Source: Pseudovirgaria hyperparasitica
Lineage: Eukaryota > Ascomycota > Dothideomycetes > Acrospermales > Acrospermaceae
DNA: 64,000 nt
Assembly: GCF_010093815.1 (NCBI RefSeq)
Contig: NW_022985567.1
Span: forward strand, 707,367 to 771,366
Reading direction: 5' to 3'
The position numbers were made by a program, and so were the translations under genes. Shown one piece after another: positions 55,312 through 64,000 of this stretch. Every line of letters starts with the position of its first letter. Position 1 is the stretch's first letter. The notes beneath the pieces were generated by a model that saw only the letters and a list, made by a program, of their open reading frames with translations, was not told the DNA's origin and ran no database searches.

Positions 55312-58300
55312 GGCTGATATAGAGCGAAAGTGTGAGTGGTAAAGGTTTACGGGAAGGTTTTCAGTGAGTCTGCGAGTTCGATGGAGGGTTGAAGAAGGCG
55401 AAGCGTATCGGGAGGCTATGTGTAGAAGTGAAGGTTAGCGCCCGTGCTCGAGACTGCCACTGCCGCCGTCCTGAGTGACGTATCAGAGGCACAACTGCTG
55501 CAGCATCTAAAGAGTTTGACGCCGCAACTTACCGATCTGGGGGACGTGGCAGTTATGTGAGGTTGTTGTTTTTTCGTCGTTGTTGTTGCGAGCGAGAGCG
55601 AAAAGTGGCAAGGTAAAGGGCGCAGGGAAAGGCTTTTGTACGTGCACTGTTCGCGAGCCCGAATAATACGTAGGGCAGGGCTGGTGACGGCTTGGGCTGT
55701 AGTGAATGCTATGTTTGCCGCCACAGAAAGACTTCGAAAGTAACCGAAGTCGAGTGCTTACGAGTGTTATTATACAATATCTTTGTCTAGTTCATCTGTG
55801 TTTTATGTGCTATACTCGACACAAAGGTACAAAGACACATACTTGATGGATCCATTTGTCACCAGAGATGCACCGTACCGCACCGCCACCTCTAGGCCGG
55901 GTTCTGAGGGGGACTCTTGACACTCTTGACTTGCGTAAGGCGGTAAGCGAATGCTGGTGCACATGTTGTATTGTGCTTCTGGTGTGTTCTGATGAAGCTT
56001 GCAATTGGGTGGACGCAGGGCAAGATACAGATGGCCTTCTCCATTGTCTGATGATGTTTGCCATAGTCCACGGATGGAACCCCCATGTCGACGAGCAAGT
56101 GAAACTCGTGTAAATATAGGCGATGTGATGTGACAGATTGACAGCTGCTTGCAGCAGCATTATCGTATTGCCGACGCTCTCTTCTCTCTCTCACATCCAA
56201 CTTACGCCTGTGCGCTCATACCACGTTCCCTAGCCGCTCAAGTCTCAAGTGAAAAACATATTATTAGCAGATCGGCCGAACTCGCACTGAACCCCGCCGT
56301 GTTTATGCTCTCAATCATTCCACTCCGTCTCACCAGACAACAGCCCTGGAGAGGTCCGCCAGAGGTCCGCCGACCGCCCAGATGCTCACAGCGCGAATTG
56401 TCCTCTCCGAAAATATGGTCCACTTACCGAGTTTCGGTGCCTTGTGAGTGTGTGTGTCTTGCAGAAAGAGATCAGCCCGCCCTTGTTGTTGTATGCACGG
56501 CGTCAAGCGCTGATTGGCAATAAAGAATCTCGATTAACGGAAAAGAACGCGTTTTGATTGGACTCGCGGCTAAAAGGCTTTGCTCTCTCTCTGCCTCTCT
56601 TTCCGAACGACGATGCCGATCATGCCCGACGGCTGTGAACAGCTCGCGGCCTGAGTTCCCTGCTTTGGCAGGACGGGCCATGGGTTATTGGCGCTAGATG
56701 GTCTATCCAGTCCCCAAGGCCGACGAACAGCTCTGGAACCCGCTGTTTGCGATGCCCTATGACTTCAGCATCGCATCGAAGATCGAGATTGAACGCGTAC
56801 ATCTCTTTCGCATCCGCACTCACACGTCATAGTTGACTGGTGCTGAGCGGCTAGAGTTTTAACATTCGTCTTGTCAATGGCCTAATCAAGAGCACCAACA
56901 GCAGATGCAAATTTGCCTGCTCCTTCGCTCACGCCGCGTGCCGTGCGACACAGGTGCCAGGACACACACACTGGAGACAGAACACTGGACCAAGCATTAC
57001 CGCAGTCGGCGTCTCGCAGCACATGCCGGGCGACAAGGCCGAGACCAGCACAAAAAGAAAGACGAGAGATACCCCACTGCAACACAAATCACAGTTCGTC
57101 GTCGCCTTCTGACAGGCTGTCCTAGCGCGCTGGGGCGGTATGAGGCTGACTTGGGGCTGCATGTGGAGAGTGAGCTGACTGGGAGACGCGTTGACGCGAC
57201 CGTAAACAGTCTTCCCAAAACGCAAAACCTCGTGACATCACGCAGGGATTCCCCTCTTTGCCGGCTCCCAGCCCCCACCTGCAAATGCTTCCATCACCGT
57301 CGCCAGCCTCGACCGTTTCAAAGCCCAGCTCGTCCAATTCCATCTCAAACACCACGACCACTCGCCGTCATCACCTGCCTAGGTGGTAATTACCTGTTCC
57401 AGACTTTGTAGAGATGCAGTGTAGGTGTGACCCCCCTCCTCACGTGCTGACAATTATGCACTTGTAATGCTACTTGTATATATGCTTTGGCCAGTGAGCA
57501 TAGCACTACAGAATCGTCGCCTGCGGATGAGGCACAGCCCCACATGGATCACGAAGCCTGTTGCTGGTGGAAACGCTGCACGCCTGCGACGCAACCGGCG
57601 GCCATACGGCGTACCTATCCTTCAAAACCTTGCCCTTGCGTGCGTGAGCTGACGGAGTCCTCACCATGTTCATGATTCAGAGCCCGGACACGCTCTTCGG
57701 ATATCGCTACTCCATCCACCTGCTGGCGAGGGATGTCAGACATGCAGGGACCGGTGTTTCGGACGCATAGTGAGTGACCTATGTCAGTGCTTCAACTGAA
57801 AAAGCTTGGCTCAGTCCGTTCAACATGCTCAAAGCTCAGTTCATGAAGCGAATTATGAAGATGATGATGAAAGGACATGTAGCTAGCCGTTTGTGGTTAT
57901 CGGACCTGCGTTAGGTAGAATATTTGTCGAGCCACAACTGTCAGACAATGTTCACGCCTATATTCCTAATTAGGACTTGTATAAACCATAAGACCAGCTT
58001 CCCTCCCTATGTATAGTAAGTAAGTACATGGACCGTCCAGGGAACATGCGACTCTCATTCTTATCTGGCCTCCAATGCAGCAGAAAGCACGTGCGCCTAC
58101 GAATATGTCATCGTACGATGCTCTGACACTGACTTGAACCCTGCTTAGACTCACTCTTTCACTAACGAACAAACAAAAGATGCATACGAACAAGGTAAGC
58201 GGGTCTCGGAAGTCACAGACATTATTTTCTGCAAATTGCAAACACTACACTGTTCAAACTTACACAGCAGCCAGCAACAAAAGCAGGTTTCTTTTGATGC

Positions 58301-59068
58301 GTAATCATACTATGTTCAATCAACCACACGTCATCACTATAGATCGCGATCCAGAAGATGAGCCTGAAATTTCTTTACAAGCCAAGCATCGACGATACAA
58401 AGATCTCATCGCAGCCGAAGCAGCCCATCCTCAAGGATCCCTATTCTACCACCAAGAACTTTCCGGTGTTTGTTTACATGGCCCAATTCCAGCATATTGT
58501 ACGGAGAACAAATATTCATAAAAAAAAGGTTGCCCCATTGGCGGCCGGCGAAAACGCCGAATCCCCACACATCAAACGAAGTCTTATGTAACATTCCACA
58601 AATAATTCCCTCGCCTCATGAGTCCTACTATTGCATTCAATACGGGCATATACTGACGCTTAAAAACTACGACATTTGCTCCGTAGCATTCTCCGACTTG
58701 CGTCTGTAGTGTATGGACCGTGAAATGCCCGCCCGAAAACACAAATTTCTCCTTTGGGAACAGCGCGCTAGGTAGGCTTCGGTTCCACGTGAGAGCGTGT
58801 GGCGTGACGCGTTCTAAGACCTGGCTGCGCGATCGACGCCACGATGTTGATCAAAGATTGCGACATCGCCCGCTCAAAACAGCCCTACACGGCCATTCTA
58901 TTCTCCATTTTTGTAATTGTTTACCACTCAACACTGCGATGATATCATGAACCTTGCCAATACAGTCTTGCCGTCTACTTGCCTCTAAGTCCCACCCCAA
59001 AACAACGTTTGTTGACAATCGAGCCATAGGCCGGCCAAACACAATAAATTAGCAGAGAAGGAAAAACA
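55312..59068. other. 3.76-kb sparse region
   Basis: The left part is the UBC4 promoter and leader. The rest has only short frames without motifs on either strand. One weak spliced candidate at 58180-58591 is listed separately. A segment at about 57270-57410 reads without stops in more than one frame but has no other support. No repeat array or RNA gene is recognised. Confidence 0.45.
58180..58591 (+). CDS. Candidate small spliced gene, 87 aa (weak)
   Basis: An ATG exon (58180..58194, MHTNK) ends at GTAAGC and can be joined in frame across a 148-bp intron (acceptor CACTATAG) to 58343..58591. The joined product has 87 codons. Within it the stretch DPYSTTKNFPVFVYMAQFQH uses codons like those of the real genes, and the end is basic. 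I recognise no family. An overlapping frame is also open, so this may be a chance reading or a gene relic. Confidence 0.2.
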
Positions 59069-59992
59069 ATGCCCTCCAATCCCTCGAGACCATCCCACAA
59101 CCCCACCACAAAAGCCGCCCAGCCCACTCGTAGATTCTTCGACCCCTGGAATAGCTCCTCGACCGGCCACCAGCGCGCTGAAAACGTTCTGTCTGGCAGC
59201 ACTTCATGGCGAGACTCGCGGAACCGCAAATTAGCTGAACAGTATCGCGGCGGCTATGGAGGCGGCACTCGCGTAGCAGATAGTGTTGGGGCTGGCAGTC
59301 CTGACTTTGGTAAAGATGGCCGAAAGCCGAATGGCGGCTGGGAGAAGGGTCGCGCCCCACGGGAGCCAGGCCAGAAGGCCATCATGGACGTTGGGCAGTG
59401 GGGATTGAAGGTTGCAAAGGTTGGTGCGCAGTCGAAAGACAAGAGCAAGTCCCTGGACGAAAACGCTAGCTGGGAAAGCCCGTTCGTAGAGAAGAGCCAG
59501 TATTCGGATGCTGGAGACGACATGAGCATACCTCCTCCATCTGCACAGAGTTCAGAGCACACAGACCATCCTGAAAAGCCTGAGGCGTCGACTCAACCAA
59601 AGCCACAGATCTTCACAAACCTAACTTTCTATATTAACGGTAGCACGGGACCATACATATCCGACCATAAGTTAAGATATTTGCTCAGTGAGCACGGCGC
59701 CAGCACCTCTATAGCTCTCGCTCGGCGGCAGGTCACGCATGTCATTCTGGGTACGCCCTCCATACACTCGATGAAATCAGGCGCCGGAGGTGGACTCGCA
59801 AGCTCAAAGATTCAAAAAGAGATTCAACGAGTCAGAGGCAAAGGCGTCAAATACATAAGTGCTGAATGGGTTGTCGAAAGCATCAAAGCTGGTAAGAGGC
59901 TACCAGAGACACGATTCGCTCGTAACGCTGGTGTGGACATTGGAAAGGCGAAGGGACAAGGGAGTGTTTTCGACATGCTTCAACATGGGTGA
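59069..59992 (+). CDS. BRCT-domain protein
   Basis: A single-exon frame of 307 aa. The N-terminal 180 residues are polar and probably disordered, with conserved-looking islands RRFFDPWNSSSTGHQRAE and STSWRDSRNRKLAEQY. Residues about 185-280 form one BRCT domain: IFTNLTFYINGSTGPYISD, LRYLLSEHGAS, then VTHVILGT and, after a basic loop, VKYISAEWVVESIKAGKRLPE, including the characteristic Trp. BRCT domains read phosphopeptides or DNA ends in DNA damage signalling; the exact role is not shown here. The domain is of the REV1/XRCC1-like single type. The neighbour on the right converges on it with only 127 bp between stop codons. Confidence 0.85.
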   Translation: MPSNPSRPSHNPTTKAAQPTRRFFDPWNSSSTGHQRAENVLSGSTSWRDSRNRKLAEQYRGGYGGGTRVADSVGAGSPDFGKDGRKPNGGWEKGRAPREPGQKAIMDVGQWGLKVAKVGAQSKDKSKSLDENASWESPFVEKSQYSDAGDDMSIPPPSAQSSEHTDHPEKPEASTQPKPQIFTNLTFYINGSTGPYISDHKLRYLLSEHGASTSIALARRQVTHVILGTPSIHSMKSGAGGGLASSKIQKEIQRVRGKGVKYISAEWVVESIKAGKRLPETRFARNAGVDIGKAKGQGSVFDMLQHG

Positions 59993-60119
59993 AGCACTTG
60001 CAAGATCATCACAGCTAGAATTCGGCTGATCACGATAATGAGATTTTGAGCAAGGTATAAAGCTACGGAAACGCTAATTCGCGCTCACACGAGACGGAAG
60101 GAAGATCATCCACGTACGA

Positions 60120-61337
60120 TCAATGAGCCTGTAACCATCCAAGCATTTCAGAGTATGCTTGAGTTTGCGAGCTCTTGATCTTTGCGTCATCGTAGTCACC
60201 AAGTACTGCGAAGCCATGTGGCACGCCTGAGTACAGCTTTACCTCGTGCTCAATCTTGTTGGTTTCCAGCGTCTTGACGCCCTCCTTTCGAATCTCGTCA
60301 GGGAACAATGGGTCGTTCTCGATCGCAACGACATATGTTGGGACTTTCAGCCCTTCGATATCTTCCTGAGTCACAAGAGTGCCTAGATGCTTAGTACCTT
60401 TCCCTGTACGCAGGATTATATAACATACCATGAGCAATAGCACCAGCCTTGAGCACAGGCGGCTGCTTCATGTTTCCTTGCTCCTCGTCGGCCTTGGCTG
60501 CGCCAGTATCCGCAACCTCTGCGCCTAGCAACAGGATATATTTGGCACCAAAGCAGTATCCCACACCGTATATTCCGTTGCCATTCGCGACTGCGTCCGC
60601 GAATTCCTCTTTTGCAGCACCTACGACCTTGTGAAGAATTGGGAGTACCTTCTCTGGAGTATGTCTTGCCAGCCACATGTCAATCAAGAATGCTTTTGCG
60701 CCCTCTGCGAACCCAAGTTTTACTTGTTCAAGGAATGATGGGTTGGATTCGGCGGGAATCTCTGTAGATGAGTTGGGTGCTGGGTCGCCGCCGAACTGGT
60801 CAGGCATGATAACGAGGAAGCCTTCGGACGCATATTTGTCGGCCTGGAGCTGGTTGTTTGTGGATTTGATGCCAGTTCCTCCAGTAAGCATCAACAAGAG
60901 CTTAGAGGGCGAATGTGGATAATCGCTCGGCTTGGCTATATAGACCTACGAATTGAGCACGTCAGTCTCTTCTCATGACAAGTCCGAGACACTCACATCT
61001 ACGTCTCCGAGCTTTGAGAACTCCTAGGAAAGCCATGAGCATGTATGTACGTTTCGTCACATCAAGGGTGGGTACAAACGCCAGTGGGGGCCTCTCCGGC
61101 AGCTGAGTCTGTCAGCTGCTACACCAGATTATTGGGCATATGTGAAGACGTACGAGTTGGTCGGTCCATCGTGCAATGCTCCTGTATATTGCATTAGAAC
61201 CGTGGTCGCATTAGTCTCTTCCATGGGGCGCTTACACCCATACTTGGACCCTCTTGAGCTGGGGTGTCTCCAGGGAAGACACTTCCCTCAGCAGCATCAC
61301 TCTCCGGTGCCTTCGTCGCTATATCGTCTTCTGCCAT
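60120..61337 (-). CDS. Dienelactone hydrolase family protein with microexons
   Basis: Six exons on the minus strand give 319 aa: 61337..61236, 61181..61154, 61102..61080, 61023..60997, 60945..60429 and 60382..60120. Exons 2-4 are only 28, 23 and 27 nt. Together they encode EHCTMDRPTPAGEAPTGEFSKLGDVD, which leads straight into VYIAKPSDYPHSPSKLLL and matches the N-terminus I know from fungal relatives. The alpha/beta-hydrolase core shows FGGDPAPNS, nucleophile Cys191 in GYCFGAKY, Asp256 in ENDPLFP and His288 in VPHGFAV. Members hydrolyse dienelactones or related esters; the natural substrate is unknown. It is divergent from RFA1, with 307 bp between starts. The large exons are certain; the microexons are very likely. 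Confidence 0.88.
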
Positions 61338-61529
61338 GGTATCGATTATTTATGGGATTTGAAACTGTGTCTGTGATTCTGTGATGTCAGATCCATACGT
61401 CTTGTTGCCGCTCGGGCTCGCCGTAGTGGGATGCGCCTCTACGGCAGGCCATTATGACATCTTTTGCAAGAGCCCCGCGATCTCGCGTGTACCTTGCCTA
61501 GCGCGACCTTAATTGAATGACGCGACTGA

Positions 61530-61535
61530 ACGCGT
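61530..61535. promoter_or_regulatory. MBF-type (MCB) element upstream of RFA1
   Basis: ACGCGT lies 110 bp before the RFA1 start, with a related ACGCGA at 61520-61525, ten bases earlier. In yeasts MBF binds ACGCGT and drives G1/S expression of replication genes, RFA1 included. The spacer is shared with the divergent hydrolase gene. Function here is inferred. Confidence 0.5.
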
Positions 61536-61644
61536 TATCCGCCCGCCGCCACTTCGCAAACTTGAAAATAAACCAGACGACTTGACTGTCTTCAACTAAC
61601 CAGGTCAGATACGAAGTATAGCTGCAAGAGGAGACTGGTAAAAG

Positions 61645-63696
61645 ATGGCTGCACAAGCAATAAGTCAAGGGTCCCTCAGGTAAGTCTTTCAGACGACCAA
61701 GGCTCATTCATCTAATCGAGTGGACAGGGCCATCTTTGAAGGAACGCCATCAGCAAATCCAATTCTACAATGCGTACAAATCAAGGCTATGGAGAACAAG
61801 TCTGGAGAAGGCGAAAGATATCGCATCGTTCTCTCTGACATCTCCAACTTTATTCAAACAATGATGGCAACCCGTAAGTCGCACAGGTCGCATTGTGTTG
61901 ATCAGGCTGACATGCTGCAGAGTCAAATCACATCGTGACAGACGGTGGACTCAAGAAGGGCTCCATCGTCCGGCTGACAGGCTATAACCCACAGATTGTA
62001 AAGGGCAAGAAGTATGGAACTCAGAACCAGTCTTCGAGATATAGAATGCTGATCATAGCAGAATTCTCATCATTCTTGACCTCGAAGTTCTTGAAGAGTA
62101 TGGTGAAGTCGACAAGATTGGCGAGCCTGTAGCTCTTGATCCCAAGCCTGGCGAGCAAGTTGAAGCCAAAGCACAACCCAGCGCGATATCTGGTACAAAC
62201 TTTTACGGTAACAAGCCAGCCCAACCACCCGTACAGCAACAGCAGCAACCACAGCGATCTTTACCTTCTCATCCGTCTGGGCCTGCGGCAGGCGGGAACA
62301 CGAACTTATACCCTATCGAGGCACTGTCGCCGTATGCACACAAGTGGACAATCAAAGCTCGATGCACACACAAGTCAGATATCAAGCATTGGCACAAAAA
62401 GACTGGTGAAGGGAAGCTCTTCAGCGTCAACCTCCTAGATGACAGTGGCGAGATCAAGGCTACTGGTTTCAATGAGCAATGCGACGCTCTCTATGATGTC
62501 TTTCAAGAAGGTGGCGTCTACTTCATTTCCAGCCCTTGCAGGGTGAACCTGGCAAAGAAGCAATTCTCGAACCTCAACAACGACTATGAGCTAAGCTTCG
62601 AGAGAGACACTGCTGTAGAGAAGGCTCAAGAGCAAAGTGATGTGCCACAAGTCAGATTCAATTTTACCAGCATTGGAGATCTTGAGTCGGTCGAAAAGGA
62701 AACCACAATCGATACTATCGGAGTCTTAAAGGATGTTGGCGAGGTCAGCGAGATTGTGTCCAAGACTACGAACAAGCCTTACAACAAACGCGAGATTACA
62801 CTGGTGGATAATTCCCTGCGATCGGTTCGTATGACGTTATGGAATCAGAGCGCCATCCAGTTCGAGGTGCCGCTTGAGTCGGTGATTGCCTTCAAAGGTG
62901 TCAAGGTCTCTGATTTCGGTGGTCGAAGCTTGAGTCTGCTAGCCTCTGGAACCATGAAGGTGGACCCTGATATTGATGAAGCACACAAGCTTAAGGGGTG
63001 GTACGATGCCCAAGGTCGTCAAGACAACTTCCAATCGCACGCTTCTACGATGGGCGCAGGTTCCGGAGGTAACCGTAACGAGTACAAGACAATCGCTCAA
63101 GTCGCTGAAGAGGGCATCGGCATGAACTCGGAGAAAGCTGAGTACTTCAATCTCAAGGCAACCGTTCTCTATGTCCGGAGTGAGAATTTCGCATATCCGG
63201 CATGCTCATCAGGGGACTGTAACAAGAAGGTTGTTGAAGTCGAAGAGAACGAGTGGCGATGTGAGAAGTGCGACAAGTCATTCCCCAAGCCCAACTATCG
63301 TTACGTCCTGAGCTTCAATGTCAGCGATCATACCGGTCAGATGTGGCTGAGCGGTTTCGATGATGCTGGGCGATTGATCATGGGCATGGATGCGAACGAA
63401 CTTATGGAAATCAAGAATGAAGACGAATCGAAAGTAGCCGAATTGTTACAGGATGCCACGTGCAAGACATACAATTTCAGTGTCCGAGCTAGGATGGACA
63501 CATATAATGATCAGCAACGGTGAGTCTCGAATTTACACATCTGCAATGATTCCGAATGGATGGAGACTAATAGTCATCTAGAGTGAGGCATCAGGTCCAA
63601 ACCGCCAGCTCGCTCGACTTCCCCCGTGAGTGTAGTAGGCTCGCAGACATTCTGAAGCAGTACAACCTGAATTCAGACAGCCTTTTTGTCAATTAG
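61645..63696 (+). CDS. RFA1: Replication protein A large subunit (RPA70)
   Basis: Five exons (61645..61679, 61728..61873, 61921..62011, 62062..63519, 63582..63696) give 614 aa, the normal length. RPA70 binds single-stranded DNA in replication, recombination and repair. The N-terminal OB fold (about 1-110) includes GTPSANPILQCVQIK, and the splice restores VKGKKILIILDLEVLEEYGE. A Pro/Gln linker is followed by DBD-A from about residue 172 (YPIEALSPYAHKWTIKARCT), then DBD-B. DBD-C contains a zinc ribbon (C-x4-C...C-x2-C, in ACSSGDC and RCEKCDK, near residue 470). The C-terminal exon encodes DILKQYNLNSDSLFVN. Introns are 47-62 bp. Confidence 0.96.
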
Positions 63697-64000
63697 GATG
63701 TACAGAACTGACGGGACAAATTCACGGCTATCATGGCATATTAGCGTTATTTGCGACGTGTTTGAGAGTAACAGGACGACCTGTAGCGAAATACTTCATC
63801 AGCAGACAGGAGTTGCTAAGCAGGCAATATTCCTGGTACGTACAACAAACTCCCTACATACAGAGGCACTACAGTGACTCTTCCTGATTGCAAGCGGAAA
63901 TGGCATTCCTTATTTAGAATGATGACCAAGATCCGGCTTGCACTGCATATGCTCCTGTCCAATGTCGTTCCGTGACATATTCCTGAGGGCGTCTCGGATG
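63697..64000. other. Right edge, 3' flank of RFA1
   Basis: 304 bp after the RFA1 stop. Only short frames occur. Nothing is recognised, and any gene further right is outside the window. Confidence 0.5.

Overview
The window is nuclear DNA of a filamentous ascomycete (Pezizomycotina; a Dothideomycete would fit, but the sequence does not fix the genus). The evidence is short introns of about 47-92 bp with GT...AG ends and CTAAC/CTAAT-like branch sites, genes on both strands with short spacers, and typical fungal versions of many proteins: a fused ATP-grasp/PurE Ade2, a large NAD-dependent glutamate dehydrogenase, a CRH cell-wall transglycosylase, a CYP52-type P450 and a bS18m mitoribosomal protein. 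I support 20 protein genes and rebuilt their exons by hand from frame, splice signals and family conservation. I found no convincing tRNA, rRNA, transposon, virus-like element or CRISPR array.

Layout. 1-7.8 kb: gene-poor, with no supportable gene, one 18-bp tandem repeat and a C21 tract. 7.85-9.3 kb: Pro/Gln-rich protein with a coiled coil and an NLS-like motif (+). 9.3-11.7 kb: non-coding block packed with unrelated tandem arrays. 11.7-15.9 kb: CYP52-like P450 (-) and CRH transglycosylase (-). 16.6-25.9 kb: PRO2, GDH2 and a YPR011C-like mitochondrial carrier (all +). 26-27.2 kb: repeats. 27.3-31.1 kb: multi-pass membrane protein (-) and ADE2 (-). 31.6-32.4 kb: RPL18 (+). 33.3-38.3 kb: listerin/LTN1 (-). 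38.7-41.1 kb: RAD3/XPD (+). 41.5-43.6 kb: NIPA-type Mg transporter (-). 44.7-47.1 kb: COG4 (+). 47.5-48.4 kb: unknown gene (+). 48.9-49.7 kb: mitoribosomal bS18m/RSM18 (-). 50.0-52.6 kb: mitochondrial PPR protein (+). 52.6-54.5 kb: repeat-rich spacer with a long GAA tract broken by a 10-N assembly gap. 54.5-55.3 kb: UBC4-type E2 (-). 55.3-59.1 kb: sparse region. 59.1-60.0 kb: BRCT protein (+). 60.1-61.3 kb: dienelactone-hydrolase-like protein with three microexons (-). 61.6-63.7 kb: RFA1/RPA70 (+).

The genes are mostly housekeeping and do not form a biosynthetic cluster. Some neighbours share themes. PRO2 and GDH2 are adjacent and both act around glutamate. RSM18 and the PPR gene are divergent, both look mitochondrial, and share a 291-bp spacer. 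RAD3 and RFA1 both serve nucleotide excision repair. A perfect TGACTCA (Gcn4/CPC1-type) site lies just upstream of PRO2, and an ACGCGT (MBF-type) site lies upstream of RFA1. The three largest repeat arrays all lie in spacers where two genes converge 3' to 3'. I see no clearly novel biological system; the most useful second looks are the repeat placement, the microexons, the regulatory sites and a few orphan or uncertain small genes.
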